This document shows, piece after piece, positions 28,060 through 38,462 of a DNA stretch of 64,000 nt (position 1 is its first letter; each line of letters starts with the position of its first letter). A program made the translations under genes and the position numbers. Origin of the DNA: Moraxella caviae (GTDB lineage Bacteria > Pseudomonadota > Gammaproteobacteria > Pseudomonadales > Moraxellaceae); assembly GCF_002014985.1 (NCBI RefSeq), contig NZ_MUXU01000027.1, positions 1 to 64,000 on the forward strand, given 5' to 3'. The notes under the pieces were generated by a model. That model was given only the letters and a program-made list of their open reading frames with translations. It ran no database searches and had not been told where the DNA came from.

Positions 28060-28728
28060 TTAAGACGCTTGCAACTCATGCTGCAACTGACAAAACAGCA
28101 TGGCGGTCATCAATGCGTCATTGAGCGAATCGTGCGCAGGCAAGGCAGGAATGCGCTCGGTTTTGAGCATTTCGTGCAAATGGCGGCGGTCAATGGGCGC
28201 ATCGGGATTGCGGTTTTGTTGTTTGCGCAGTTTTTGGTCAAGTAGGCTGACATCAATGGCGGCATTTGGCAGTGCTGCGCCCAAAAACGGCTTGGCAAGC
28301 GCATTTAAAAACGCCAAATCCATCTGTGTATAAAAGCCCACGATGGGACGCGCACCCAAAAACGGCAACAGCTGCGCCAGCATTTCATCGTAGCTGACAC
28401 CGTCCGCCACGTCCATCGGTCTAAGCCCGTGAATGACGATGGTGTCTGTCGCAGGCATGATGGGCGGCTTGCAGATGATGGATAGGGCGTTTGCGGTGTC
28501 TATGCTAAACGTGCCATGCGTGCGGCTGATTTTGACTGCGCCAAGACTTAAAATGTGGTCGGTTTTTGGGTTTAATCCTGTCATTTCAAGGTCAAGACAC
28601 ACCCATTCATCGGCAGGCGGCGGCGCAAAAAGATAGCCAAATTCTGGGCGAGTGAGCCGAGCGGGCGTTTTGCTGTGCGTGCCAGTTTTGCCAAAGCTGT
28701 ACAGCCAAGTTTTTAGTGAAGCGAGCAT
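28060..28728 (-). CDS. DnaQ-like 3'-5' exonuclease
   Basis: This 222-residue DEDDh-family exonuclease has its acidic residues in LDLEMTG (about 45-51), VGFYTQMDLAFL (about 130-141) and a final HDSLNDA (about 200-206). It has only the exonuclease domain, with no polymerase-binding tail of the replicative epsilon subunit visible. It lies 72 bp after the DUF294/CBS gene on the same strand, and this pairing is common in gammaproteobacteria. Role in repair or nucleotide signalling is not established. Confidence 0.85.
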   Translation of the reverse strand: MLASLKTWLYSFGKTGTHSKTPARLTRPEFGYLFAPPPADEWVCLDLEMTGLNPKTDHILSLGAVKISRTHGTFSIDTANALSIICKPPIMPATDTIVIHGLRPMDVADGVSYDEMLAQLLPFLGARPIVGFYTQMDLAFLNALAKPFLGAALPNAAIDVSLLDQKLRKQQNRNPDAPIDRRHLHEMLKTERIPALPAHDSLNDALMTAMLFCQLQHELQAS

Positions 28729-28800
28729 AAATTTCCTTATTTGATTGTCAATCCTTTTTGCTAAATTTTCAACCGATTGGCATATCGGTTGGCAAGCGCA

Positions 28801-30630
28801 TCAGCCGACAAACACATCAAGCCGATAATGGCGAGTGATAAAGCCTTTAAATTCCTTGACCACCGCAAGACTTTCTTTGAGCAAATCACGCTCCAGCGTG
28901 GAGAGTGTATTTGGATTGACCTTGCGTGCGTGGCGGTCAGACGTGCTAAGCGCCACGTCTAGGCGTTTGGCAAGGAAAAAATCCAGCGCTTCTTGTAGGT
29001 TTTTTGCCAATTTTTCATCAATGGCTTTGGCTTGCACGAGCAAATCTAGGCGTGCGCGTGTGTTTGTGGTGCGAATGCCGTGCTCTAACGCCAAGGCGCG
29101 CGTGCCATGCACGATGGGGAAAATGCCCGCCTTTTTTAGGTCAATGTCGTGATCGTGTCCGCCTGTGAATTTCGCCCAAAAACGTGCCGAGCTGCCCATT
29201 TGTAAGGTTGCGCCTGCAAAGCGGTTGATGAAATTGGCGGTGGCGGCAGGATAAGCCACTTCAAAAACGTGCGCCATCAAAGCATCAAACAGCGATTTAT
29301 CACCGCAGACAAAATGCGCATCAAGCAGCGTGGACAGCCACGTCAGCTTATCGCCATGGCTTGCCAAAAACCACGATTGCACTTCGTTTAAAAACTTGCC
29401 AAGCGGCTGTCGCCATAGCGCATTCGCCATCATGATACCGCCATCACAAGGCGGATAGCCAAGCTGGGCAAGCGCGTCATTAAAGGCGATGGCGCAGGTT
29501 TGGATTTCTTGGAGTAAGGCTTCGTCTGTGCCATCTTTGATGATAAGGGCGTTATCTTGGTCGGTGCGCATGATTTGCTCGCCGCGCCCTTCAGAACCCA
29601 TCACAATCACGCAGCTTGCCGCTTGTACCGCTGGCGTGGCGATGAGCTGCCAAACTTTGGCGAACACTTGCGCATTCAGGCTTTGCACCACACGCCCAAT
29701 GACGTGGACTTTCACGCCATTTTGCGCTTGCCCACGAATGTATTTGCCGATGAGCTCTACCGCTGCCGCCACGTCATCGAGCGTTTGTGCGCCATCAAGG
29801 CGTGCGCTGATGAGTTCGGAGTGATTGGCAAGGAAATTTAAAAGCTGCGTCTGCCCAATCACGCCTACGATTGCGCCTGCGTCATTGACGATGGGCAAGC
29901 GGTGCATACGCTGCTCAAGCATGGTGGTGAGCGCTTCGGCGACTTCGTGGTCTTGGTGAATGGTGCGCACAGGAAAATGGCTAAAATCACGCACGCAGGA
30001 TTGTAAATCGGCGGCGTTGGCGATGGCGCGGCACAGGTCAGTTTGGGTGAACATACCCATTTTTTTGTCATTATCTGCCGCATCATCAACGACTAAAACG
30101 TGCTTGGCGTCAGCGGCTGTCATCGCCATGGCAGCCATCTGCAAGCTGGCGTCTGAATCCACAAAGTGCGCAGGGCTGATGTATTCGCCAAGTTCACGGA
30201 TTTGGCGGTGCAGCAGTGCTTGGTTTTCGTGGTGGGCGTGGCGAGTTTTTTGGGTGTGGCTGCGTGCCGCCAAATCAGCAAACAGCAGGGCATTTAATGC
30301 GCTGTTTTTCTGGCTGGCTGCATTCACCGCATCGCCTGCCAAATGGTACAGCAGGCTTTGTTCTTGGGTGGTGATGTCGTAGGCAAGTCCTGATTTGTCC
30401 TTGGCAAAAAACCAATCGCCCGCACGCAGACCTGCAATCAGCTCGCCGTGCTGTGATTGGGTGAGCTTGCCTTTGATGATGATAAAAAAGTCGTCTTGCC
30501 AAGCGGTGGGCAAGGTTTCGTTTTGCGCCAAATAAATCATCTTGGCGTGGCGTGTCAGCTCGCTGCGTTCGGTGTCGGTCAGCACATCAAAGGGCGGCTG
30601 GGTCAGCTGAAGTAGCGTTTGAGCGGTCAT
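28801..30630 (-). CDS. Cyclic-nucleotide-binding-like/CBS/DUF294 nucleotidyltransferase
   Basis: This 609-residue cytoplasmic protein appears modular. An N-terminal cNMP-binding-like domain (about 5-105) is followed by a CBS pair (about 150-275) and a GlnD-like nucleotidyltransferase domain. That domain has GSEGRGEQIMRTDQDNAL near 345-362, the GSxGR plus DxD metal-binding pattern. A C-terminal DUF294 helical region follows. The arrangement suggests a small-molecule-sensing regulator; the transferred nucleotide and target are unknown. It precedes the exonuclease gene and follows the GNAT gene, all on one strand, probably cotranscribed. Confidence 0.85.
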   Translation of the reverse strand: MTAQTLLQLTQPPFDVLTDTERSELTRHAKMIYLAQNETLPTAWQDDFFIIIKGKLTQSQHGELIAGLRAGDWFFAKDKSGLAYDITTQEQSLLYHLAGDAVNAASQKNSALNALLFADLAARSHTQKTRHAHHENQALLHRQIRELGEYISPAHFVDSDASLQMAAMAMTAADAKHVLVVDDAADNDKKMGMFTQTDLCRAIANAADLQSCVRDFSHFPVRTIHQDHEVAEALTTMLEQRMHRLPIVNDAGAIVGVIGQTQLLNFLANHSELISARLDGAQTLDDVAAAVELIGKYIRGQAQNGVKVHVIGRVVQSLNAQVFAKVWQLIATPAVQAASCVIVMGSEGRGEQIMRTDQDNALIIKDGTDEALLQEIQTCAIAFNDALAQLGYPPCDGGIMMANALWRQPLGKFLNEVQSWFLASHGDKLTWLSTLLDAHFVCGDKSLFDALMAHVFEVAYPAATANFINRFAGATLQMGSSARFWAKFTGGHDHDIDLKKAGIFPIVHGTRALALEHGIRTTNTRARLDLLVQAKAIDEKLAKNLQEALDFFLAKRLDVALSTSDRHARKVNPNTLSTLERDLLKESLAVVKEFKGFITRHYRLDVFVG

Positions 30631-30699
30631 AAAAGTCCTTTTTATGAGAAAGAGTGTGTGAATTTAGCGGTCAATCCTTGGCAACAGCCTAAGCACCAG

Positions 30700-30975
30700 T
30701 TACACCAGCAAATCTTGATATTCTGGCGTTTTGTCGATGATTGCCGCCACAAAGCTGCACGTTGGTATCACCTTTTTGCCATTGGCGCGCGCATAATCTA
30801 GGGCGTGCTTGACAAGCTGCTTGCCAAGTCCACGACCACCCAACTCACTTGGGACGATGGTGTGATCATAATCCAGCACGTCATCGCTGACGATTTCGTA
30901 GCTTAAATAGGCGGTGTGTCCGTCAATTTGCGTCTCAAAACGGCGGCGTTCTGGGTGGTGGGTGATGGTGGTCAT
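30700..30975 (-). CDS. Small GNAT-like acetyltransferase (YjdJ type)
   Basis: This 91-residue protein is a minimal GNAT fold of the YjdJ type. The acetyl-CoA-binding motif ELGGRGLGKQLVKHAL is at about 45-60. A short C-terminal part ends in ICFVAAI-like strands (PTCSFVAA). It is upstream of the DUF294 gene by 69 bp. Substrate unknown. Confidence 0.82.
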   Translation of the reverse strand: MTTITHHPERRRFETQIDGHTAYLSYEIVSDDVLDYDHTIVPSELGGRGLGKQLVKHALDYARANGKKVIPTCSFVAAIIDKTPEYQDLLV

Positions 30976-31253
30976 GATAAATCCTTGTTGTTTTATAGTT
31001 TGGTGTTTTGTGATTTGGTGTTAAAAGCGGTTTGTCTTGCCATCATAATGCAAAATTTGCCGTGTGTAAATGGTGGATTATGCTTTGTGGTTGGTGTTTG
31101 TGGTTTGTATTTGTGGGCGGTGTGCGTTTGTTGTTGATTTGTAAGATGAATTGTCATTTATTGTACAATCTTGTACAGTGATTGGTACGGCGAAAGCCAA
31201 TCGCAAAACCAATCGTAAAATCAGTCATTGACAAAATAATCACGGAGAACATC

Positions 31254-31508
31254 ATGAACGAAATTCAAAATCATAATTTAGCCGCCAATCCCAAGCCAAT
31301 CAGCCTAGGCGAATGGCTGCTGACACTGCTGATTTTATCCATTCCTGTGGTGAATATCATTGCGCTTTTGATTTGGGCGTTTAGCCGCAGCACCAATCCA
31401 AGTAAGTCCAATTTTGCCAAAGCGCAGCTGATTTTTATTGTGCTGGTGATTATTTTTGCTGCTGCTTTTGCGCTTTTCGGCATTAAGATGGGTGCGATGA
31501 GTGTTTGA
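31254..31508 (+). CDS. Small two-helix membrane protein
   Basis: This 84-residue protein has two hydrophobic helices, at about 20-42 and 58-78, separated by SRSTNPSKSNFAKAQ. The start at 31254 has CGGAGAA seven bases upstream. The longer frame to 31182 adds 24 residues without a site. The layout resembles small conserved membrane proteins of unknown role. Confidence 0.7.
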   Translation: MNEIQNHNLAANPKPISLGEWLLTLLILSIPVVNIIALLIWAFSRSTNPSKSNFAKAQLIFIVLVIIFAAAFALFGIKMGAMSV

Positions 31509-31716
31509 CGCTGGCGCATTTAAATTGGTAAGTTTTAAAAATGCTTTTTAAAATGCGCTTTAAATTGGCGAGTTTAAAGGGTGAATTTAAAAGGGCGGAA
31601 TTTAAAAATGAACAATCGGTCAAACTTAGCAAAACCTATCGGTGATTTGCCAAAAAATTATCCAAAAGTTTCCCTAAAATTGCCCTGAAATTAGCCCAAA
31701 ATCCCTAAAAACACAC

Positions 31717-31752
31717 AAACACGCCTTAAGTTCGTACTTGGGTGTGTTTTTT
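31717..31752 (+). terminator. Probable terminator before purL
   Basis: An imperfect stem pairs AACACGCC...AAGT with ACTTGGGTGTGTT and is followed by a T run. The preceding 31509-31716 sequence is AT-rich and shows no gene. Confidence 0.6.
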
Positions 31753-31785
31753 GTGATGAATAGGCGAAATTTTTGCGCTAAAGTC

Positions 31786-31794
31786 TGTTATAAT
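31786..31794 (+). promoter_or_regulatory. Extended -10 promoter element for purL
   Basis: TGTTATAAT is a perfect extended -10 (TGn plus TATAAT), about 64 bp before the purL ATG. No matching -35 is evident. Confidence 0.55.
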
Positions 31795-31857
31795 ATGAAA
31801 ATTTATTTGCACAGCCAGACAATTTGCCAAATTGTTACCAAATTGGGGTAAGACATT

Positions 31858-34800
31858 ATGATGACTATCATCGCTGGACATCGTTATTTGACCGATTTTC
31901 AAGCCCAAAAACTGCTAAGCCAACTGACCAAAGCAGGACTTAGTGTAGATTCCATCGCAAGCCAGCAGGTGTATGTGTTTGACACTGCGCTGTCTGACGC
32001 TGAGCGCACCAAAGCGCTCAATCTGCTCAATCAAGGCGAAGCGCCTGCACCGATGGCGGCTGCCGATGACGAGCTTTTGGTGGTGGTATCGCCACGTTTT
32101 GGGACAATCAGCCCATGGTCATCAAAGGCGAGCGACATTTTTCGCAACTGCGGCGTGAACGTAAACCGCATGGAGCGTGTGCTGGTATTTATCCTAAAAG
32201 GCAAAGATTTGCCAAGCAAATTGCCAGCCGCTGCCGAAGCGGTGCTGCACGACCGCATGACCCAAAGTTTGGTGTATGCGCTTGATGACGTGGCGGCTTT
32301 GTTCGTTGATGGCGAGCCTGCGCACCTTGAGCAAGTGGACATTTTAGGACAAGGGCGCGTCGCACTTGAAAAAGCTAATACCGAATTTGGCTTTGCTTTG
32401 TCTGGCGAAGACATTGATTATTTGGTGGAAAATTTCACCAAACTTGGGCGCAATCCGACTGACGTTGAGCTGATGATGTTTGCCCAAGCCAACTCAGAGC
32501 ATTGCCGCCATAAGATTTTCAATGCCGAATGGACGATTGATGGGCAAGTGCAGCCAAAATCGCTGTTCAAGATGATTAAAAACACGCACGAAAAGCACTC
32601 AGAAGGCATTTTGTCGGCATATAAAGACAACGCTGCGGTGATGGAAGGCTTTAAAACGCCACGTTTTTATCCGATCAAAGACGCAGCAGGCAATGCCGTT
32701 TATGACTTTCATGATGAGCAAATTGACATCTTAATGAAAGTAGAAACGCACAACCACCCAACCGCCATTGCGCCATTTGCAGGGGCGGCGACAGGTGCTG
32801 GCGGTGAGATTCGTGACGAAGGTGCGACAGGTCGTGGCGGTAAGCCAAAAGCAGGCTTGGCAGGCTTTAGCGTGTCGCATTTGCACTTGCCAAATATGCC
32901 AGAAAAATGGGAAACGTCAGGCAAAGTCTCTGCCAAAGATTACGGCAAGCCTGAGCGCATGGCGAGTGCGCTTGATATTATGATTGAAGGGCCGCTGGGC
33001 AGTGCAGCCTTTGCCAATGAATTTGGTCGCCCAAATCTGAACGGCTATTTCCGTACGTTCCAGCTGGACACGTCAGAAAACCAAGACGGCAGCCAAATGC
33101 GTGGCTATCATAAGCCGATTATGATTGCTGGCGGCTATGGCAACATCAAGCGCAATTTGGTACAAAAAAACACCATCAAAGCAGGTGATTTGCTCATCGT
33201 TTTGGGTGGGCCTGCCATGCAAATCGGCTTGGGCGGCGGCGCAGCAAGTTCGGTGGACAGCGGCGAGCTGGACGAAGGCTTGGATTTTGCGTCTGTGCAG
33301 CGTGATAATGCCGAGATGGAGCGTCGTTGCCAAGAAGTGATTGACACTTGCTGGGCGATGGCAGCTGATGGCGACGATAAAAACCCAATCGTATCAATTC
33401 ATGACGTGGGTGCAGGCGGCTTGTCAAACGCCATGCCAGAGCTGGTGGACGATCACGAGCTGGGTGCGCATTTGAATTTGCGCAAAGTGCCATCGCTAGA
33501 AGCAGGTATGTCGCCAATGGCGATTTGGTCAAACGAAGCCCAAGAGCGTTATGTGCTTGCCATTGCGCCAGAAAGTGAAGCGCTGTTTGATGAGATTTGT
33601 GCGCGTGAGCGTTGCCCTTATGCCATCTTGGGCGTGGCAACGGACGTGCGTGAACTAAAAGTGGACGACAGCCTATTGCCAGAGCAGCCTGTGGATATGC
33701 CAATGCAAGTGTTGCTTGGCGGTACACCGAAAATGAAACGCAGCTTTGAGCGTAAGCCAAACGCTTTGCGTGCGCTGGACGTGAGCGGTGTAGACTTGGC
33801 AGAGAGCATCAAAGACGTGCTGCGCCACCCAACCGTTGCCAGCAAATCGTTCCTAATCAGCATTGGCGACCGCTCAATCACAGGTATGGTTACTCAAGAT
33901 CAGTATGTGGGTCGTTATCAAGTGCCTGTGGCGGACTGCGCCGTTACCATGACAGGTTTGATGGCGGACACAGGCGAGGCGATGGCGATGGGCGAGCGCG
34001 CGCCAGTTGCCTTGATTGACCCAAAAGCGTCAGCACGTCTGGCGGTGGGTGAAGCGGTAACCAACATCGCTTCGGCACGCATTGCCAAAATTTCTGACAT
34101 CACGCTGTCTGCCAACTGGATGGCGGCGTGTGGCGATGAGCGTGAAGACGCAGCATTGTTTGACGCGGTACACGCTGTGGGCGAAGAGCTTTGCCCTGCG
34201 CTGGGCATCACCATTCCTGTGGGTAAAGACAGCTTGTCCATGAAAGCAGGCTGGGCAGACGCAGACGGTGATAAGAGCGTAACTTCACCGATGAGCCTTA
34301 TCATCACAGCCTTTGCGCCAGTACAAAACGTCGCCAAGACCATCACGCCAGAGCTTGTCAATGCAGACAGTGCGCTGTATCGTTTGGATTTGTCGCGCGG
34401 TAAATTGCGCCTTGGCGGTTCGATTTTTGCCCAGACGCTTAGCCAGCTTGGCGATGAAGCGCCAGATTTGGACAACAGCGAAGATTTGGCGAAGTTTTTT
34501 GCCTTTATCCAAGCGGCAAACGAAGCAGGTGTGATTCGTGCGTATCATGACATTGGCGATGGCGGCTTGCTTGCGGCAGTGGCAGAAATGCAGTTCACGA
34601 GCCGCAGTGCGGTGTCTTTGGCATTGACTGATGATGATTTGCTTGGTCAGCTGTTTGCCGAAGAGCTTGGTGCGGTGGTGCAAGTTTTGCCAGAGCAAGT
34701 TGAAGCGTTCATCGCCCTTGCTAATGAGCATGGCGTGGCAGAGTTTACAAGCCTAGTCGGTCAAGTAACGGCAACGCCAGCAGGCGGCGCAGGTCTGGAC

Positions 34801-35799
34801 GTGCTAACTATCAGCACGCCAACGCAAACGCACCGCTTTAGCCGTGCCGAGCTGCAGCAAGAATGGACGAAAGTCAGCCACAGCATTGCAAGTTTGCGTG
34901 ATAATCCAGAATGTGCTGACCAAGAATTTGCCTTGATTGGCGATGAAAATCATCATGGCTTGATTGCGCAGGCGAATTTTGAGCTGGATTTGGCGGTAGA
35001 AGCGCCGTATGTGAACAGCCGCACCAGCCAGCCAAAAGTGGCGATTTTGCGTGAGCAAGGCGTGAACGGCCACCTAGAGATGGGCGCAGGCTTTGTGCGT
35101 GCAGGCTTTGATGCGGTGGACGTACACATGAGCGATTTGATGAGCGGCCGTATCAATTTGCGTGATTTTGAAGGCTTGGTGGCGTGCGGTGGCTTTAGTT
35201 ATGGCGACGTGCTGGGCGCAGGTTCTGGCTGGGCAAATTCGGTGCTGTTCCACGATGAGCTGCGTATGCAATTTGCACGCTTTTTCCATCGTCCAGAGAC
35301 CTTTGCGCTGGGCGTGTGTAACGGCTGTCAGATGATGAGCCAGCTTAAAGATTTGATGGTGGGCGCAGAGCATTTCCCACGCTTTACGTTCAATAAATCG
35401 GCACGTTTTGAAGCACGCACGGTGAACGTACGCATTGAGCGCACCAAATCTGTGCTGCTAAAAGGTATGCAAGACAGCATTTTGCCAATCGCCATTGCAC
35501 ACGGTGAAGGCTATGCCGACCTAGACGAAAAATCATTGCGTGAGCTGACGCTGCAAGGTCAAATCGCCATGCGCTATGTGGACAGCCAAGGCAACCCAAC
35601 CGAGCATTATCCGCTAAATCCGAACGGTTCGCCAGAAGGTATCACAGGCGTGTGCAGCAATGACGGCCGTGTTACTTTGATGATGCCGCACCCAGAGCGT
35701 ACTTTGCGCGCGGTGAATCACTCTTGGAAACCTGACGAGTGGACGAATGACGGTGCGTGGATGCGTCTGTTCCGTAATGCGCGTGCGTTTTTGCGTTAA
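31858..35799 (+). CDS. purL: Phosphoribosylformylglycinamidine synthase
   Basis: This 1313-residue large-type PurL converts FGAR to FGAM in purine synthesis with ATP and glutamine. The linker and AIRS-like domains include [12 protein letters not shown] near 297 and the [10 protein letters not shown] loop. The C-terminal glutaminase has the nucleophile Cys in GVCNGCQM near 1153, and the His/Glu pair near 1274 (MPHPERTLR). Length matches E. coli PurL (1295). A second ATG lies directly after the first. It is monocistronic and ends in tandem TAA TAA. Confidence 0.97.
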   Translation: MMTIIAGHRYLTDFQAQKLLSQLTKAGLSVDSIASQQVYVFDTALSDAERTKALNLLNQGEAPAPMAAADDELLVVVSPRFGTISPWSSKASDIFRNCGVNVNRMERVLVFILKGKDLPSKLPAAAEAVLHDRMTQSLVYALDDVAALFVDGEPAHLEQVDILGQGRVALEKANTEFGFALSGEDIDYLVENFTKLGRNPTDVELMMFAQANSEHCRHKIFNAEWTIDGQVQPKSLFKMIKNTHEKHSEGILSAYKDNAAVMEGFKTPRFYPIKDAAGNAVYDFHDEQIDILMKVETHNHPTAIAPFAGAATGAGGEIRDEGATGRGGKPKAGLAGFSVSHLHLPNMPEKWETSGKVSAKDYGKPERMASALDIMIEGPLGSAAFANEFGRPNLNGYFRTFQLDTSENQDGSQMRGYHKPIMIAGGYGNIKRNLVQKNTIKAGDLLIVLGGPAMQIGLGGGAASSVDSGELDEGLDFASVQRDNAEMERRCQEVIDTCWAMAADGDDKNPIVSIHDVGAGGLSNAMPELVDDHELGAHLNLRKVPSLEAGMSPMAIWSNEAQERYVLAIAPESEALFDEICARERCPYAILGVATDVRELKVDDSLLPEQPVDMPMQVLLGGTPKMKRSFERKPNALRALDVSGVDLAESIKDVLRHPTVASKSFLISIGDRSITGMVTQDQYVGRYQVPVADCAVTMTGLMADTGEAMAMGERAPVALIDPKASARLAVGEAVTNIASARIAKISDITLSANWMAACGDEREDAALFDAVHAVGEELCPALGITIPVGKDSLSMKAGWADADGDKSVTSPMSLIITAFAPVQNVAKTITPELVNADSALYRLDLSRGKLRLGGSIFAQTLSQLGDEAPDLDNSEDLAKFFAFIQAANEAGVIRAYHDIGDGGLLAAVAEMQFTSRSAVSLALTDDDLLGQLFAEELGAVVQVLPEQVEAFIALANEHGVAEFTSLVGQVTATPAGGAGLDVLTISTPTQTHRFSRAELQQEWTKVSHSIASLRDNPECADQEFALIGDENHHGLIAQANFELDLAVEAPYVNSRTSQPKVAILREQGVNGHLEMGAGFVRAGFDAVDVHMSDLMSGRINLRDFEGLVACGGFSYGDVLGAGSGWANSVLFHDELRMQFARFFHRPETFALGVCNGCQMMSQLKDLMVGAEHFPRFTFNKSARFEARTVNVRIERTKSVLLKGMQDSILPIAIAHGEGYADLDEKSLRELTLQGQIAMRYVDSQGNPTEHYPLNPNGSPEGITGVCSNDGRVTLMMPHPERTLRAVNHSWKPDEWTNDGAWMRLFRNARAFLR

Positions 35800-35844
35800 T
35801 AATTGACGGCAAGTTTAGCCGTTTGGCTGAACACTAAAAATAAG

Positions 35845-35878
35845 ACAAACCTTGGCTTTTGGTCAAGGTTTGTTTTTT
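35845..35878 (+). terminator. Terminator after purL
   Basis: A perfect 10-bp stem, ACAAACCTTG with CAAGGTTTGT, has a 9-base loop and a T run. Confidence 0.88.
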
Positions 35879-35904
35879 ATAAATGGTGGACTGCACGAGA
35901 TTTG

Positions 35905-36120
35905 TAAGTTGGGTTTGGAAATGATGTGTAATTTAGGTTTGTGAACGATGGGTAAGTTGGGTTGCGCTTGCGAAAACCCAACATGGGGCGAGATTTTTCC
36001 GCAAAACGCTGGGTTACGCTGTCGCTAACCCAACTTACAAGCAGTCGCTAATTCAACTTATGAGCTGCTGCCAATCTAATTTACAAGCCGCCACTAATCT
36101 GATTTATGAGCCACCTTCCC
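35905..36120. repeat. Cluster of palindromic repeat copies, one complete
   Basis: A complete 87-bp double-hairpin copy lies at 35952-36038 (GTAAGTTGGGTT to AACCCAACTTAC). It is flanked by decayed half-copies at 35905-35950 and 36041-36120, where GTAAGTTGGG, CTAATTCAACTTA and TAATTTACAAGCC words recur. The whole gap from purL to the hydrolase gene is made of this material. Confidence 0.82.
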
Positions 36121-36262
36121 AATCCAGCCCACAAGATTGGTTTTAAACCAACTTCCCCATTTTTTGTAAAATTTTCCCAATAAGTTTTGGGGTTTTGCTT
36201 GAAAGGCGGGCAAAATTGCGCTAAAGTAAAGCCATCAACCCACCATTGCAAGGAGTGCAGCC

Positions 36263-36832
36263 ATGCCAACCACCACCGTTCAGCGCACTTATCGTGTTTT
36301 GCGAGAAGACACGCAGGCGTTATTGATTGACACCCAAGAAAAATTTGTGCCGCACATTGACGGCATGGATGCGCTGGTGTCGCGCGCCAGCATTTTGGTG
36401 CAGGGCTTGAATGCGCTTGGCGTGCCAATCACGGTGAATGAGCAGTATCCGCAGGGCTTGGGCAATACCGTGCCTGAGCTTGCCAAGCTATTACAAGACG
36501 CACCGCACTTTGAAAAACGGGCGTTCAGCTCGGTGGACGATGCGCCCACATGGCGACATCTTGCCATGCAAAACCGCCATCATGTGCTGCTGTTTGGCAT
36601 TGAAGCGCACGTCTGCGTACAACAAACGGCGCTGGATTTGCTGGATAATGGTATGCAGCCGATTTTGGTGGTGGACGCGATTGGTTCACGCAACGCCTAC
36701 GACCGCAAAATCGCCATTCGCCGTATGCGCAGGGCAGGCGCTGTGGTAACGACCACCGAAGCGATTTTATTTGAGCTATTGCGCTCAAGCAGCGACCCTG
36801 CGTTTAAGACCATCAGCCAGCTGGTGAAATGA
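36263..36832 (+). CDS. Isochorismatase-like cysteine hydrolase
   Basis: This 189-residue cytoplasmic hydrolase has the catalytic triad pattern of the isochorismatase fold. The Asp is in LIDTQEKF (about 20-27), the Lys in FEKRAFS (about 83-89), and the Cys in EAHVCVQQT (about 112-120). It resembles the YcaC and human ISOC2 group more than true nicotinamidase. Substrate unknown. The start has AAGGAG upstream. Confidence 0.86.
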   Translation: MPTTTVQRTYRVLREDTQALLIDTQEKFVPHIDGMDALVSRASILVQGLNALGVPITVNEQYPQGLGNTVPELAKLLQDAPHFEKRAFSSVDDAPTWRHLAMQNRHHVLLFGIEAHVCVQQTALDLLDNGMQPILVVDAIGSRNAYDRKIAIRRMRRAGAVVTTTEAILFELLRSSSDPAFKTISQLVK

Positions 36833-36933
36833 GCTGGCGCAGCGGATTTGGACGGTTTGCTGTGCGAAAATCTTGTTTTTCACGCAGCAAAACCAATTCA
36901 TCAATAAAATCCATCAACAAAAGTTACATAAAC

Positions 36934-36967
36934 AAACACGCCAAGTGCAAACTTTAGGCGTGGTTTG
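36934..36967 (+). terminator. Possible terminator after the hydrolase gene
   Basis: AAACACGCC pairs with GGCGTGGTTT with one bulge around a loop of about 14 bases. No long T run follows. The rest of the 36833-37136 gap shows no gene. Confidence 0.35.
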
Positions 36968-37136
36968 TGGTATGATAGCGACTTTGAGCTTAGGCTGGTA
37001 AATGAGCCAGCTTTTGCGCTTATTTTGCTTAAATTTCTTGCCATCAAGGCAAGTTTTAAACGCTCGCATTGGCGTTTTATCAATTTATTCAATTATTCAA
37101 TCAAAACATCGTGTCATTGAACACCAAGGATTTATT

Positions 37137-37691
37137 ATGAAATTGCACACCACAGTATTGGCGATTTTGGCGGCTGGCGTTTTGGTAACGGCTTGCGCAG
37201 TTTTGCCAACGCCTGAAGCTGCACCGACAACCACAACCACCGCAGCCGCCGCCCCTGCCAAGACAGCCGCCGCACCTGTCATGAACACCACCAATGATGC
37301 CAATGTAAACATGGTGGTGAATGCTTTTGTGGTGTCAAAAGACGCAGCAGGCAACGAAACGCTGACCCCTGTGGGCATGAACACGCCAATCAGCAAAGGG
37401 CAAATCGTGGAATATCAAGGTCTGTTCACCAATCACGGCACAAACCGTGTGCGCAAGATGGTGGCGACCATGGACATTCCAAAAGGCGCGGAGCTGGTGG
37501 GTAACATCGAGCCTGCCATCGCCCAAGCCACGATGGACGGCGGCCGTTTTGTGAATATGCCGATTCGTGTGAGCGTGAACGGTCAAGCGCAAGAGCTGCC
37601 ATTGGCAAATTACAAGGGCTTGCGCTGGACGATTGAAGAGCTGGGCATTGGCGCAACGGCAGTGGTAAAATACCGCGCTAAAATTCAGTGA
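37137..37691 (+). CDS. Lipoprotein with DUF11-like domain
   Basis: This 184-residue lipoprotein has lipobox VTAC (Cys 20), a Thr/Ala-rich linker (about 22-60), and a domain with strands like those of DUF11 conserved-repeat proteins (GQIVEYQGLFTN and IPKGAELVG). The start at 37137 directly begins the signal peptide; the frame extends upstream to 37002 without signal features. Function unknown; an outer-membrane or surface location is likely by lipid anchoring. Confidence 0.75.
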   Translation: MKLHTTVLAILAAGVLVTACAVLPTPEAAPTTTTTAAAAPAKTAAAPVMNTTNDANVNMVVNAFVVSKDAAGNETLTPVGMNTPISKGQIVEYQGLFTNHGTNRVRKMVATMDIPKGAELVGNIEPAIAQATMDGGRFVNMPIRVSVNGQAQELPLANYKGLRWTIEELGIGATAVVKYRAKIQ

Positions 37692-37815
37692 TGGTAATTT
37701 GGCTGATTTTTAGTCAATCGAGCTGAAAGTTTCGTTTGAAAACTGGCTGAAATTCGCTGAAATTTACTGAAAAGTAGCTAAAAATTATCCAAAACTTACC
37801 TGAAAAACTTACCCA

Positions 37816-37845
37816 AAAAGCCAGACTGAGTGTTTGGCTTTTTTT
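37816..37845 (+). terminator. Terminator after lipoprotein gene
   Basis: AAAAGCCA pairs with TGGCTTTT around a 10-base loop, followed by a T run. Confidence 0.7.
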
Positions 37846-37962
37846 GTTGTCTAAATAACATGAATAGAGTTTGAGTAACGTTGATTTGGCGTGAAATGTT
37901 GGTGTGAAATATTGGCACGAAATGCTGAATAAATCTTGGCGTGGTTTAGCTTTGAGCTAAAT

Positions 37963-38373
37963 TTAAGATGTGCGATGGGGTATAATCCACTTGACAATAC
38001 GCATCAAAATCGCACAGCCCAAAAAGCAACCGCTCACTAAAATCGGCGCGACAATCAGCCCTGTAACGACAGCCATGCGCCTGCCTGTGTCCGAGACGAC
38101 CGCTTGCATGACTTTTTCTTGCTCTGGGGTGATTTCATCGCCATCAAAAAAGCCATCATTATTTAAATCATAGCTGGCTAAAAGTGCTTGCAAGTGTGCG
38201 TCCGTTGCCAGCGCACCGCCGACTACCAATCCATAAACCACCACGCAAGCGAGCAAAAACACCAGCGCCAAATGAATGCGGTATTTGCGTGCCAAAAAAT
38301 ATGCCAAAAATGGTGTGATGAATATCAAAGCGATTAAGAATTTGGCGAGCGCATTGAGCAAAAAGACGGTCAT
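37963..38373 (-). CDS. Membrane protein with an EF-hand-like loop
   Basis: From the ATG at 38373 this protein has 136 residues; an in-frame TTG at 38424 would add 17. Two hydrophobic segments near the N-terminus (about 2-22 and 30-50) are followed by a soluble loop with DLNNDGFFDGDE, a canonical EF-hand calcium loop pattern (Asp, Asn, Asp, Gly, then Asp/Glu at position 12). A third helix follows near the C-terminus. Only one EF-hand is visible. Calcium binding is an inference. Start uncertain, as no good ribosome-binding site is present. Confidence 0.6.
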   Translation of the reverse strand: MTVFLLNALAKFLIALIFITPFLAYFLARKYRIHLALVFLLACVVVYGLVVGGALATDAHLQALLASYDLNNDGFFDGDEITPEQEKVMQAVVSDTGRRMAVVTGLIVAPILVSGCFLGCAILMRIVKWIIPHRTS

Positions 38374-38462
38374 GAGTGCAAGGCGGTGCGTGATTGTGCC
38401 ACGGTGTGCGTTGGCGTGTAACAAAAAGGCGTGGGTGGCGGTTTTGATGAATTGATGAATAT

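Noticed and set aside
35905..36120. Insertion sequence or prophage remnant
   Set aside because: The palindromic repeats carry no transposase or integrase frame; only short non-autonomous elements are supported.
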